Below, one piece after another: positions 8,220 to 17,231 of a stretch of DNA of 64,000 bases. The translations under genes and the position numbers were made by a program. The stretch is taken from assembly GCA_934364985.1 (NCBI GenBank), contig CAKRMU010000004.1, positions 62,001-126,000 on the forward strand, given 5' to 3'. Each line of letters opens with the position of its first letter. Position 1 is the first letter of the stretch. Below the pieces are notes generated by a model, which ran no database searches, had not been told where the DNA came from, and saw only the letters and a list, made by a program, of their open reading frames with translations. The stretch is from an uncultured Porphyromonas sp. (lineage in GTDB: Bacteria > Bacteroidota > Bacteroidia > Bacteroidales > Porphyromonadaceae).

Positions 8220-9569
8220 ATGGCGAAAGTAGGCACCAAACTGACGAAAGAACAGCGTGCTATCTGTGACGAAGGTGTGGATTATCTTAGGGACGAAAGT
8301 AACGCTGAACTTTTGATTCAAGGTGCAGCAGGTACTGGCAAAACCACACTCGCGATAGATTTAGTTAAGGCACTTGTAGAAGCCCTTAGCCAGGATTATG
8401 GCGAAGCCTATTCCGTTATTCTCACTGCCCCCACTCATAAAGCGGTAGAAGTTTTAGCCAATAATCGTATTGCTACTGATAAGCAGTCATTACTATTTTG
8501 TACCCTACATTCAGCACTAAATATTACGTATAATATTGATGAAGAGACTGGTGCGGAGTGCTTCATCCGTGATAACGAAAGCAAGGAAGATAAACTTAGT
8601 GGAGCCACCTTACTTGTGATAGACGAAGCTTCGATGCTAGGAACTGAGCTACTTAAGTATATCGAAACAAGTCTGCAAAATAACCCGCTATTAAAGATCA
8701 TTTATTTAGGGGATATCAAACAGCTGCCACCCATTAATGAAGCCTCTTCTCCCATATTTAGGAAGGGCATTAAGACACTTGAATTGAAAGAGATTGTGCG
8801 TCAAGCCACAGACAATCCTATTATTAAGCTCTCCACACAACCTACACTCATCAACGACTACAAGCCACATCTCGTGTCATCTGTAGGTGACTTAACAATA
8901 GGATATACCTATACCAATGACGAGCGAAGTATCATTCGGCACTTTGCCTGTCACCGCAATGATACCGAGATACGTTACCTCGCCTACACAAATAAATGTG
9001 TCAATGACTTTAATCGTCGAGTGCGATCCGAGATGTATCACCGCCCACATAGAGTAGAGATAGGTGAGACTATCATCTTTAATCGACCCTATGTCGTTAG
9101 TAGCAATGAGCTATATAACAATAACGAAGAGGTCAAAATCGAGACATTGGATGACACTATCTACACCCTCAGATATCCCACTAATAAAAAAGGCGGTACC
9201 AATATCCGTGAATTTAAGTGCTATATCGCGAACGATGAACTCCCAATATTGCACGAGGAGAGTATCGATGATTTTATTGAGTTTACTTCCTATCTCAAGC
9301 AACGGGCATTGGTAAAGCGAATTCTCTGGAAGGACTACTACGATGTGCTGAATAGCTTCATTTCATTTAAGCATAGGTACGCTATGACGATTCACAAAGC
9401 TCAGGGATCCACTTACCGTGAGGTATTTCTTGATCTTGATAATATTCGTACTAATGACAGAGCAGATGAGCGGGAAAAGCTTCTCTATACTGCTATAACT
9501 CGTGCCTCTGAGCGTCTAATTATTTTTACAAAAAATCGTAATTATGTCTCAACGAATATTCCTTTTTGA
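8220..9569 (+). CDS. Dda/RecD-like superfamily 1 DNA helicase
   Basis: A stand-alone ATPase related to RecD2/Dda 5'-3' helicases. The 449-aa protein has Walker A GAAGTGKTT (35-43), an APTHKA motif, Walker B LLVIDEASM, GDIKQLPP (motif III) and a late TIHKAQGSTY followed by LLYTAITRA. The long N-terminal extension of RecD2 is absent, so it is the short form. It begins 2 bp after the NlpC/P60 stop, and its end overlaps the HAD gene by 26 bp. The substrate is unknown; a role in replication repair or transformation is inference. Confidence 0.85.
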   Translation: MAKVGTKLTKEQRAICDEGVDYLRDESNAELLIQGAAGTGKTTLAIDLVKALVEALSQDYGEAYSVILTAPTHKAVEVLANNRIATDKQSLLFCTLHSALNITYNIDEETGAECFIRDNESKEDKLSGATLLVIDEASMLGTELLKYIETSLQNNPLLKIIYLGDIKQLPPINEASSPIFRKGIKTLELKEIVRQATDNPIIKLSTQPTLINDYKPHLVSSVGDLTIGYTYTNDERSIIRHFACHRNDTEIRYLAYTNKCVNDFNRRVRSEMYHRPHRVEIGETIIFNRPYVVSSNELYNNNEEVKIETLDDTIYTLRYPTNKKGGTNIREFKCYIANDELPILHEESIDDFIEFTSYLKQRALVKRILWKDYYDVLNSFISFKHRYAMTIHKAQGSTYREVFLDLDNIRTNDRADEREKLLYTAITRASERLIIFTKNRNYVSTNIPF

Positions 9570-10209
9570 TATGGATGGTATCCTTATCGACTCGATGCCA
9601 TTGCATGCTCGAAGTTGGTTGCAGACCGCCAAAAGGTATGGCCTAGATGCTACCGAAAGTGACTTCTATTTGTACGAAGGGATGAGAGGGAAAGACACTG
9701 TTTCTGTACTCTATCGTCGGACTTTTGGAGAGGAAGCACCTCAGAAGCTCATCGACGAAATATATCATTACAAAACGAGTTTATACAATAGCTATTCGGG
9801 CGAATTGCGACCTATCCCTTATACACATGAGGTAATGTCTCTATTAGATGAGCGTGGTTGCCCATATGGTGTTGTGACGGGAGGCACAAAGTACAATGCC
9901 TATCCTCGTATCCATAAGTTATATAACTTTATTCCAGAAGAGCGTATTATCACAGCAGAGAGTGTGACTAAGGGAAAACCGCATCCTCAGCCTTATCTCC
10001 GCGGTATGGAACTATTTGGAAAAACTCCAAGCGAAACTGTGGTGGTGGAGAATGCACCATTAGGCATTGAGAGTGGTCACGCTTCGGGTGCCCTAACTAT
10101 CGCTGTCGCGACAGGTCCTGTCAAGGAATTCATCCTCCGAGAGGCTGGAGCAGACCTCCTTTTTCTTGATATGAAAGCCTTGTGGGTATGGTGTAAAGAG
10201 AATATTTAA
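9544..10209 (+). CDS. HAD-superfamily hydrolase (beta-phosphoglucomutase-like)
   Basis: A small-molecule phosphatase or phosphomutase of HAD subfamily IA. The 221-aa protein has the nucleophile motif FDMDGILID (D9, D11), VVTGGTK (motif II), KGKPHPQPY (motif III lysine) and VVENAPLGIESG (motif IV). A helical cap lies between residues about 16 and 90. The physiological substrate cannot be read from sequence. The start overlaps the helicase gene, implying translational coupling. Confidence 0.85.
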   Translation: MSQRIFLFDMDGILIDSMPLHARSWLQTAKRYGLDATESDFYLYEGMRGKDTVSVLYRRTFGEEAPQKLIDEIYHYKTSLYNSYSGELRPIPYTHEVMSLLDERGCPYGVVTGGTKYNAYPRIHKLYNFIPEERIITAESVTKGKPHPQPYLRGMELFGKTPSETVVVENAPLGIESGHASGALTIAVATGPVKEFILREAGADLLFLDMKALWVWCKENI

Positions 10210-10220
10210 AGTTTGAAGAG

Positions 10221-11006
10221 ATGACAAAGAATACCACTATTCCTTATGAAGTAAAAGCACTCTCAGAGCGAGAGCGGAAAGTTATTACATCTCTTAAAAT
10301 GGTCAAAAGACGTCGTGAAGAGGGGCTGTTTATCAGTGAGGGTATCAAGACTACCGAACTTCTTTTGGAACGATTCAACCTCCGGTGGCTCGTCATTAGC
10401 AAAGAGCGATTAGACCTAATTAGCCGATGCCAAGACCATATTTCTACCCTTCGTATTGCTCCTATAGAGGTGATGAAAAGGCTATCTCAATTGGAAAGCC
10501 GTCAGGAGATCATTGCTGTTTTTGAGTACCCTTCGTCAGACTCAAAACAGATAACGGAGGTAGATGGGCTTAGTGTTGCTCTTGATGAAGTGCAGGATCC
10601 GGGAAATCTTGGTACCATAATCAGGCTTTGCGATTGGCTCGGTATCTCCTCTCTCATTTGCGGAAAAGGGTGTGCCGATCCTTATTCTCCTAAAGTCATT
10701 CAAGCCAGTATGGGGGCAATAGGTAACGTTGATTTACTTTGTGATATTGACTTACCCACATTCCTTCCCCAGCACTTCGACCAAATCATAGCTACAACTA
10801 TGAGTGGTGATGACTACCGAAAAGTGGATCGCAAACAGCTATTAGGGGCGGTATTATTATTTGGAAATGAGGGCAAAGGGCTATCTCCCAATTTACTCAA
10901 ATTAGCAACAAAGCAGATAGCGATCCCCAGAGCCCTTACCTCTATTAGTGACTCACTAAATGTTTCTATGAGTGCAGCCATTTTACTTTCTTCATTAATC
11001 CCATAA
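10221..11006 (+). CDS. TrmH/SpoU-family RNA 2'-O-methyltransferase
   Basis: Methylates a ribose in rRNA or tRNA using SAM. The 261-aa protein has an N-terminal RNA-binding part and the SPOUT trefoil-knot motifs: QDPGNLGTIIR (motif 1), LLFGNEGKGLS (motif 2) and IPRALTSISDSLNVSMSAAI (motif 3). Length and domain order suit RlmB-like enzymes, but the exact target nucleotide is not determinable. It is 11 bp downstream of the HAD gene. Confidence 0.9.
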   Translation: MTKNTTIPYEVKALSERERKVITSLKMVKRRREEGLFISEGIKTTELLLERFNLRWLVISKERLDLISRCQDHISTLRIAPIEVMKRLSQLESRQEIIAVFEYPSSDSKQITEVDGLSVALDEVQDPGNLGTIIRLCDWLGISSLICGKGCADPYSPKVIQASMGAIGNVDLLCDIDLPTFLPQHFDQIIATTMSGDDYRKVDRKQLLGAVLLFGNEGKGLSPNLLKLATKQIAIPRALTSISDSLNVSMSAAILLSSLIP

Positions 11007-11027
11007 ACTTGATTACTACATTGTCTT

Positions 11028-11702
11028 ATGAAAAAACGTATTCAACACATCCTATTAGCACTACTTTTTACCACTTTCTTTCCTCTCATATCCTCAGCTC
11101 AAGAGGTAGAGTATAAGGTAAAATTTAAGACCAATAAAGGTTCGTTTACCGTCAAGCTTTACAATGAGACGCCGTTGCATCGGGATAACTTCCTTATGCT
11201 TGTCCGTGAGGGGGCCTATAAAGACCTTTTGTTTCATCGAGTTATCAAAAACTTCATGGTACAAGCAGGAGGCGATATCAATGGGGATAAAAAAGATGCT
11301 TTTGAGTATCTCAAGCTGAAGCATAGTGAGTTGATACCCTCAGAGATTGTTTACCCAAAGTATTTCCATAAGCAAGGAGCTTTGGCTGCAGCTCGGATAG
11401 GGGATGACGAAAACCCTGAGCGAAAGAGTGACCCCATAGAGTTTTACGTCGTTGTGGGTACCTGCTTTCTTGAGAGCGAATTAGCCCCTTATGAGACAGA
11501 AGATAGGGGAATGATGCCTCCGAAAGTCAAAGAAAGCTATATGAAAATAGGTGGTTCGCCACACTTAGATACCCAGTATACAGTGTTTGGGGAAGTGATT
11601 GAGGGTTACAATACTATTGAGAAAATTTCAAAAATGAATACAGATAGTAACGACAGACCTCTCGAGAATGTGTACATCATTTCAGCTACTATCCTCAAGT
11701 AA
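11028..11702 (+). CDS. exported cyclophilin-type peptidyl-prolyl isomerase
   Basis: Catalyses prolyl cis-trans isomerisation in the periplasm. The 224-aa protein starts with a signal peptide (MKKRIQHILLALLF to about residue 25). Its cyclophilin domain shows LYNETPLHRDNFL, LLFHRVIKNFMVQAGG and the late YTVFGEVIEG. It is the last of seven codirectional genes beginning at rplU. Only weak stem potential follows it before array 2. Confidence 0.93.
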   Translation: MKKRIQHILLALLFTTFFPLISSAQEVEYKVKFKTNKGSFTVKLYNETPLHRDNFLMLVREGAYKDLLFHRVIKNFMVQAGGDINGDKKDAFEYLKLKHSELIPSEIVYPKYFHKQGALAAARIGDDENPERKSDPIEFYVVVGTCFLESELAPYETEDRGMMPPKVKESYMKIGGSPHLDTQYTVFGEVIEGYNTIEKISKMNTDSNDRPLENVYIISATILK

Positions 11703-11741
11703 TAAGGAGTTTCTTGCGAAAATTTTATTTACACAATAGCA

Positions 11742-11839
11742 AAAGCTAATACCAGGTATTTGCTCCGGCGAATACCTGGTATTAGCTTTGACGATTTCCC
11801 TATATCCTCCAAAGCGAATACCAAGTATCCTCTGGGCGT
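11742..11839. repeat. 23-bp repeat array 2
   Basis: Units start at 11748, 11771, 11794 and 11817. Cores are AATACCAGGTATT, AATACCTGGTATT, ATTTCCCTATATC and AATACCAAGTATC. Units 1 and 2 form a perfect 19-bp inverted repeat (11742-11760 with 11771-11789) around a 10-nt loop. The array lies between the cyclophilin and recJ genes. The rest of the 11703-12071 gap holds only the recJ promoter. Confidence 0.92.
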
Positions 11840-12057
11840 GATTATCTGTACCCCATAAATTAAAAGGAGAATTAAGTAGTAATGATTGTAAGACTTGCTG
11901 AATTTGCATAGTGTGATGGGGCATAAGTTTTATGATTACTTATGCCCTTATTATTATGCCGTATTGTGTTATAATAATGCCAAATTAAGGCGGATAAAAT
12001 AGAAATTCTCTTGTCATTATTTAAGAATAATCTACCTATAATATCAGCGAAAAAAGG

Positions 12058-12065
12058 TACCTTTG
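12058..12065 (+). promoter_or_regulatory. -7 promoter element directly before recJ
   Basis: TACCTTTG ends 6 bp before the ATG at 12072. With the usual distance between the -7 element and the transcription start, the mRNA would begin at or just before the start codon, so a leaderless transcript is likely. No clear -33 element is visible. Confidence 0.6.
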
Positions 12066-12071
12066 TCCTAT

Positions 12072-13829
12072 ATGGATTTAGACTGGAAATACTATCCGTT
12101 AAGCGAAAATGAGCATGAGCTGGCACGAGCGTGGGCAGTTCAAGAAAAGTTATCCCCCCAAGTAGTCGAGATTATTATGAAGCGAGGGGTAAAGGACACT
12201 GATGCCTTGGAGCATTACTTACGGCCATCGCTTAGTGACTTGCACGATCCTTTTCTGATGCCGGGGATGAATGAGGCAGTTGCGAGGCTCAATAAGGCTA
12301 TAGGTAATAAAGAAAAAATCCTCGTCTATGGTGACTATGACGTGGATGGTATTACCGCTGTAACGCTCGTGTATAGATACCTTCGGCTGATAACTACATC
12401 CATAGATTATTATATTCCAGACCGATATGAGGAGGGAAGCGGTATATCTAAGCAAGCGATCGACTTTGCACATAAGGAAGACTTTAGATTGGTAATAGCT
12501 CTTGATTGTGGTATAAAAGCCAATGATATGGTAGACTATGCCAATAGCCTTGGAATCGACTTTATTATATGCGATCACCACGTGCCGGACAGCGATTTAC
12601 CCAGTGCTGTCGCTAATCTCAATCCCAAACTGAAGCATTCGCCTTATCCATTTAAAGAATTGTCTGGTTGTGGTGTAGGCTTTAAGTTGTTACAAGCTTT
12701 TGGAAGTAATAATGGCACCGACCCTCGGCTCCTTGAGGGGATGCTGGATCTCGTAGCCGTAAGTATAGCCGCAGATTTAGTGCCATTAGAGGGCGAGAAT
12801 AGGATACTTGCCTATTACGGATTGCGAAAACTTAACCACCGTCCATCCATAGGTCTGAGGAGCATTATTAACGTTAGCGGATTGCAAAGTAAACAATTGG
12901 ATATGGCGGACATCATCTTTAAGATAGGTCCCCGTATCAATGCTTCCGGACGGGTTCAGAGCGGTCGTGAATCCGTAGATCTACTCTTAGCAAAAGACGC
13001 AAAGGAGGCTAAGGTAATGAGTCACCACATAGATGAGTACAATAACCAGAGAAGGCTACTTGATCACTCTATTACATTAGAGGCAAATGAAATCGTAGAG
13101 GGCTTCACTGATATGGAGGATCGCAAGATCATCATTGTCTACGATCCTTCGTGGCATAATGGGGTTTTAGGGATTGTTGCTTCGAGACTTTCAGAGAAGT
13201 ACAATAGACCTACGATCGTACTTACTGATACACCTCACGAAAACTTAGTCAATGGTTCGGCAAGAAGTGTTATGGGGTACGATATTCATACATTATTGGA
13301 GCAAAATAAGGATATTCTGGAAAACTTCGGCGGGCATCCCTTTGCGGCTGGACTCACAATTCAGAAAAAGCATCTGCACCAATTCATACAAAATGCCAAT
13401 AGAATTGCTGATGAAGAGCTTACTATGGAGCGACTTCAGCCCAAGCACGAGGTAGATTTGCCTATTGAGCTTAAGGACATCACCCCAACGTTTCGCAGAC
13501 AATTAAAAAAGTTAGCACCATATGGTCCTGGTAACGAGAAGCCACTCTTTATGACCAGAGGGGTAGTAAGTGTAACCCCACCACGGCTAATGGGCTACAA
13601 GAATAGTCACCTTAGGCTGATGATATCTATGCCTAACGATATGCCTATTTACCAAGCAGTCGCCTATAATCAGGCAGAGCTTCTGCCTTTAATAGCGAAA
13701 GGGAAGCCCTTTGATATCTTGTATACCATCGAAGAGTCTCAGAGACAAGGGAAGCATTCTATCCAGCTTAATATCCAAGATATTCATATAGGAGAAGTGG
13801 CGGAGGATGAAACCAAAGAGACTTACTGA
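12072..13829 (+). CDS. recJ: single-stranded-DNA-specific exonuclease RecJ
   Basis: Degrades single-stranded DNA 5' to 3' in recombination and base-excision repair. From ATG 12072 the protein has 585 aa (MDLDWKYYPL...); a TTG at 12063 lies inside the promoter and is rejected as start. DHH motifs are DYDVDGITAVT and ICDHHVPDS, and the DHHA1 part contains NGSARSV and FGGHPFAAGL. The stop overlaps recQ by 23 bp, so an exonuclease and its partner helicase are made from one transcript. Confidence 0.96.
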   Translation: MDLDWKYYPLSENEHELARAWAVQEKLSPQVVEIIMKRGVKDTDALEHYLRPSLSDLHDPFLMPGMNEAVARLNKAIGNKEKILVYGDYDVDGITAVTLVYRYLRLITTSIDYYIPDRYEEGSGISKQAIDFAHKEDFRLVIALDCGIKANDMVDYANSLGIDFIICDHHVPDSDLPSAVANLNPKLKHSPYPFKELSGCGVGFKLLQAFGSNNGTDPRLLEGMLDLVAVSIAADLVPLEGENRILAYYGLRKLNHRPSIGLRSIINVSGLQSKQLDMADIIFKIGPRINASGRVQSGRESVDLLLAKDAKEAKVMSHHIDEYNNQRRLLDHSITLEANEIVEGFTDMEDRKIIIVYDPSWHNGVLGIVASRLSEKYNRPTIVLTDTPHENLVNGSARSVMGYDIHTLLEQNKDILENFGGHPFAAGLTIQKKHLHQFIQNANRIADEELTMERLQPKHEVDLPIELKDITPTFRRQLKKLAPYGPGNEKPLFMTRGVVSVTPPRLMGYKNSHLRLMISMPNDMPIYQAVAYNQAELLPLIAKGKPFDILYTIEESQRQGKHSIQLNIQDIHIGEVAEDETKETY

Positions 13830-15735
13830 TGCCCTCCCGATAGACGTATTAAGGAAATACTGGAGGTACGATACCTTTAGACCGCTTCAATCAGAGGTGA
13901 TCCAAAGTGTCCTTGATGGCTATGATACTTTAGCCTTAATGCCTACAGGAGGAGGAAAGTCTCTCACCTTTCAGGTGCCTGCTATGCTATGTGAGGGATT
14001 AACATTAGTGATATCTCCACTTGTGGCATTGATGAAAGACCAAGTCGATGATTTAAAAAGACATGGCATACGAGCCAATTATCTTCATAGCGGACAGACA
14101 CGTAGCGAGATGCTTGCTGTACTTGATGGTTGCACGTTTAGCTATATAAAGTTACTCTATGTGTCGCCTGAAAGGTTGTCGAATGCCTTATTTCTTAAAC
14201 GCTTAGAGAGCATTGAGGTCTCATTAATTGTTGTTGACGAAGCCCATTGTATCAGTCAATGGGGTTATGATTTTCGCCCTGACTACTTAAAGATAAAGGG
14301 CTTCCGCTTACTTTATCCAGATGTGCCGTTACTTGCACTTACCGCAACAGCGACACCGAGGGTGACTGAAGACATACAGCGTCAATTAGCATTTCGTGAG
14401 CCTCATAAGCTATTTCAAAAGAGTTTTTACAGGGAAAACCTCACATACGTTGTTCGTAATACTGACGACAAACCCCGAGAAATACTTCACATATTATCCC
14501 GTGTAGAGGGTAGTGCCCTTGTATATGTGAGGAGTAGAGTCTTAACACGCAAGATATCGGACCTATTAAATTCTTCTGGAATTAAGAGTGATTATTTCCA
14601 CGCAGGTTTGTCTCCTAAGGTCAAAGAACGTAAGCAAAACGCGTGGCAGAGCGATGAGGTGCGTGTAATGGTATGTACAAATGCGTTTGGAATGGGAATT
14701 AATAAGCCGGATGTCCGGCTCGTGATTCATCCTACGCCTCCGCCCTCATTAGAGTTTTACTATCAGGAAGCTGGGCGAGCAGCGAGAGACGATCAGCAGT
14801 CTTATGCGGTGCTACTCTATACTCCGGTAAAGGACGAAAATTATCTTGCTGAGTCTCTTAGACGGTCGTTCCCATCACTTACACTCATCCGAGGAATATA
14901 TGACGCTCTTGGTAATTATTTTCAGTTAGGTGTAGAGAGTGGGGAGGGGGCCTTGTATGAATTTGATATATATGATTTCTGCTCCAGATATCGGGTCTCC
15001 TCTCGCGACTTAGTTGCTACTTTCGGCATTTTACAGCTATCAGGATACCTCGAATATTTGGAGAATCATGATAGGATGAGTACGATAACCATTTTGGTAG
15101 ATAGAAACGATCTTTATTCACTATTTTCCGAAAGGGAGGTCGCCTATGATGATGTTTTGGAGTACTTAATGAGGCATTATGCCGGACTATTTACCGAGTA
15201 TGTGGCTATTGATGAATGGCAAATCTGTCAAGCATTAAAACTGAAACCTGATCAACTCGTGACCCTATTATCTCAGTTGCGGAAGTGGCATGTCATAGAT
15301 TATATTCCAGGGAAACGGGGTAATTATATCCACTATCTTACTCAGAGGGTTGAGGCAAAAAGGTTGGTCATACCTAAGGATATTTATCGTGACAGATATA
15401 GGAAAGCAAAGCATCGAATGGTGGCTGTGGAGAAATATTTGAGTAGTAATAATACGTGCCGAAGTATGCAACTCGTCACTTATTTTGGTGATACCGAACC
15501 GCTTCCGTGTGGGTATTGCGATTATTGTATATCGATCGATTATAAGGGTTTAACTTATAAAAAAATTGTAGAGATCCGTGATATTATTATACAAAAAGGG
15601 CATATATCAATGGCGGAATTGGCATCTGCTTTACCTCAATTGAGTAATAAGGAGATTCATCGTGCCTTATCGCATCTCTCTAACGATGGGTATCCCATTA
15701 GAATAGACGCGAATATCATCTTTTATGGTGCGTAG
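13807..15735 (+). CDS. recQ: ATP-dependent DNA helicase RecQ
   Basis: 3'-5' helicase that unwinds ends for RecJ resection and restarts forks. The 642-aa protein has Walker A MPTGGGKS, the DEAH box VVDEAHCISQWGYDFRPDY, motif VI QEAGRAARDD, and a four-cysteine zinc module (CRSMQLVTYFGDTEPLPC then GYCDYC). A winged-helix region follows. The C-terminal sequence ending YPIRIDANIIFYGA does not look like a standard HRDC domain. It is coupled to recJ by a 23-bp overlap. Confidence 0.95.
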   Translation: MKPKRLTDALPIDVLRKYWRYDTFRPLQSEVIQSVLDGYDTLALMPTGGGKSLTFQVPAMLCEGLTLVISPLVALMKDQVDDLKRHGIRANYLHSGQTRSEMLAVLDGCTFSYIKLLYVSPERLSNALFLKRLESIEVSLIVVDEAHCISQWGYDFRPDYLKIKGFRLLYPDVPLLALTATATPRVTEDIQRQLAFREPHKLFQKSFYRENLTYVVRNTDDKPREILHILSRVEGSALVYVRSRVLTRKISDLLNSSGIKSDYFHAGLSPKVKERKQNAWQSDEVRVMVCTNAFGMGINKPDVRLVIHPTPPPSLEFYYQEAGRAARDDQQSYAVLLYTPVKDENYLAESLRRSFPSLTLIRGIYDALGNYFQLGVESGEGALYEFDIYDFCSRYRVSSRDLVATFGILQLSGYLEYLENHDRMSTITILVDRNDLYSLFSEREVAYDDVLEYLMRHYAGLFTEYVAIDEWQICQALKLKPDQLVTLLSQLRKWHVIDYIPGKRGNYIHYLTQRVEAKRLVIPKDIYRDRYRKAKHRMVAVEKYLSSNNTCRSMQLVTYFGDTEPLPCGYCDYCISIDYKGLTYKKIVEIRDIIIQKGHISMAELASALPQLSNKEIHRALSHLSNDGYPIRIDANIIFYGA

Positions 15736-15853
15736 CCTCTATATATTAGGGTTATTGAAAGAACTTTATTTTAGGTGCATTAAATATGCAAACTGAGTTG
15801 AAATTCTTTGAGTTTTTTCTGGATATATTTCAGAGACGACTATATAATTAGGG

Positions 15854-15946
15854 GAATAAGGTACTCGAAATATATTAAGACGAATACCCTACATTATTGT
15901 TGAGGCGAATACCTGATATTTGATGAGACGTATTTAAGGTATTCAC
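15854..15946. repeat. 23-bp repeat array 3 (degenerate)
   Basis: Two clear units start at 15883 and 15908, with cores AATACCCTACATT and AATACCTGATATT. A partial end unit, TATTTAAGGTATTCAC, starts at 15931, and a poor left unit lies around 15854. The 15883 unit is 25 bp, with a 2-bp insertion in its linker, the only clear break of the 23-bp phase among the arrays. The gap 15736-16241 lies between convergent recQ and ompA; apart from this array and a terminator I see nothing in it. Confidence 0.8.
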
Positions 15947-16177
15947 TTTTGTATATAGGGCTCTCTCTCTTTTCGTAATGTAGTATTCTTTTTGGGTGAG
16001 TAGTCTAATTCACCTGTATTAAATCGCTATTTTCCAAAAGTTTACAATGTATTTTACCTCTTAAAACTATGATGTTAAGCTTAGTCCTATCGCCCATTCG
16101 TAAGAGAAGATGGCAAGAATTTTTACGTCTCTATTTTAGGCTTGTTTTTCTCTCGTGCTACCCTTATATATTTAAGT

Positions 16178-16219
16178 AAAGAACTGGTTAAGGAATAGAC
16201 GTTCCTCAACCAGTTCTTT
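16178..16219 (-). terminator. terminator after the OmpA gene
   Basis: An inverted repeat of 18-nt arms (AAAGAACTGGTTAAGGAA against TTCCTCAACCAGTTCTTT, one mismatch) around a 6-nt loop. It lies 23 bp past the OmpA-family stop on the minus strand. Being nearly symmetric and flanked by A/T, it could also stop transcription arriving from recQ. Confidence 0.85.
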
Positions 16220-16241
16220 CTAAGTTATATGTAACTAAGTA

Positions 16242-17207
16242 TTAGTATAGAATAGGCCTTATCTCTACGCGACGACCCTGAGGATACTTACTCTTAGTGT
16301 CCTTCATGGAGTCAATGCCCGAAGGGATAACTTCTAAACGCGTGCGAGGAATACCTTTACTAATGATATAGTCAGCGACAGCATTGACACGACGCCCTGA
16401 GAGTTTATTATTGTAGCTCATATTACCTTCTGGCGAAGCATAACCGCGGAGTGATATCCTTAGATCATTCTCTTTTAACCATTCTACCACATTATCTAAT
16501 GTAGCAACGGATTCCTTAGTTATCTCGCTACTATCGAAGTTGAAATAAGCAACACTCATATAGAGTTCAATGTCCTTATTATTAAGACCTGACTTAAGTG
16601 CAATCGCTTCGTCTGGCGTCAGCTCTTTAGTACTCTTTCCTGCATTCGCTCCCTGCTGAGGTACGAGGTATGCGTTACTTGGCACTCCATTTCCACCCAA
16701 TAATTGATTGATAATTGAGGGGTCAAGGTCGCCTTTGGTAAGTAAAAGAGCATATAAAAGACGCTCCATCTGATCAAGCCTACGCTCATAGGGCTCAGTG
16801 TATGTGCGAGCCAATGCTTGATCTAATGCCCTACGCTTGAGTGTTTCAACCTTAAATGCGGTGACAACAGAGTCGCGATAAGCAGCATCAACATATGGTT
16901 TACGGGCTTCCACAATCAGCTTAGTAATAAGCTCTTCTGCCTGACTACGAGTGATGGGAAGTAGAGCTTCACCAGGTATCGTATCGTATCCCTCAGTACT
17001 CCGAATCGCTTCCCAGACGGCATCATCTATACGTTGGTCATTCATAGGGGCTACCTCTTGAATGTAGATGGTATCACCCATCAAAACCACGTTATCAGGT
17101 AGAGTGTCATTGGAAGTTGTGACTACCACTTCCTGAGCATTCGCCATTATGCCAATGCTTAGGAAGAAAGTACTTAATACTGAGGAGAGTAGTATGTTAC
17201 TTCTCAT
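16242..17207 (-). CDS. OmpA-family peptidoglycan-associated outer membrane protein
   Basis: Links the outer membrane to peptidoglycan. The 321-aa protein has a signal peptide (ending near MANAQ) and a central alpha-helical part. The C-terminal OmpA domain (about 210-321) contains YFNFDSSEI, LRGYASPEGNMSYNNKLSGR and a terminal GRRVEIRPILY. There is no N-terminal 8-stranded barrel, which instead is present in the upstream neighbour. The 24-bp gap to that gene suggests an operon reminiscent of paired OmpA-like proteins in Porphyromonas. Confidence 0.88.
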   Translation of the reverse strand: MRSNILLSSVLSTFFLSIGIMANAQEVVVTTSNDTLPDNVVLMGDTIYIQEVAPMNDQRIDDAVWEAIRSTEGYDTIPGEALLPITRSQAEELITKLIVEARKPYVDAAYRDSVVTAFKVETLKRRALDQALARTYTEPYERRLDQMERLLYALLLTKGDLDPSIINQLLGGNGVPSNAYLVPQQGANAGKSTKELTPDEAIALKSGLNNKDIELYMSVAYFNFDSSEITKESVATLDNVVEWLKENDLRISLRGYASPEGNMSYNNKLSGRRVNAVADYIISKGIPRTRLEVIPSGIDSMKDTKSKYPQGRRVEIRPILY

Positions 17208-17231
17208 ATCCTTCTCTTCAATAGCTGATGA

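Noticed and set aside
8435..8701. Long antisense open frames within genes such as the helicase, gyrA and murE
   Set aside because: They are opposite-strand shadows of well-supported genes and have no independent coding evidence.
12063..12071. TTG start adding three codons to recJ
   Set aside because: It lies inside the -7 promoter element; ATG 12072 is the sensible start.
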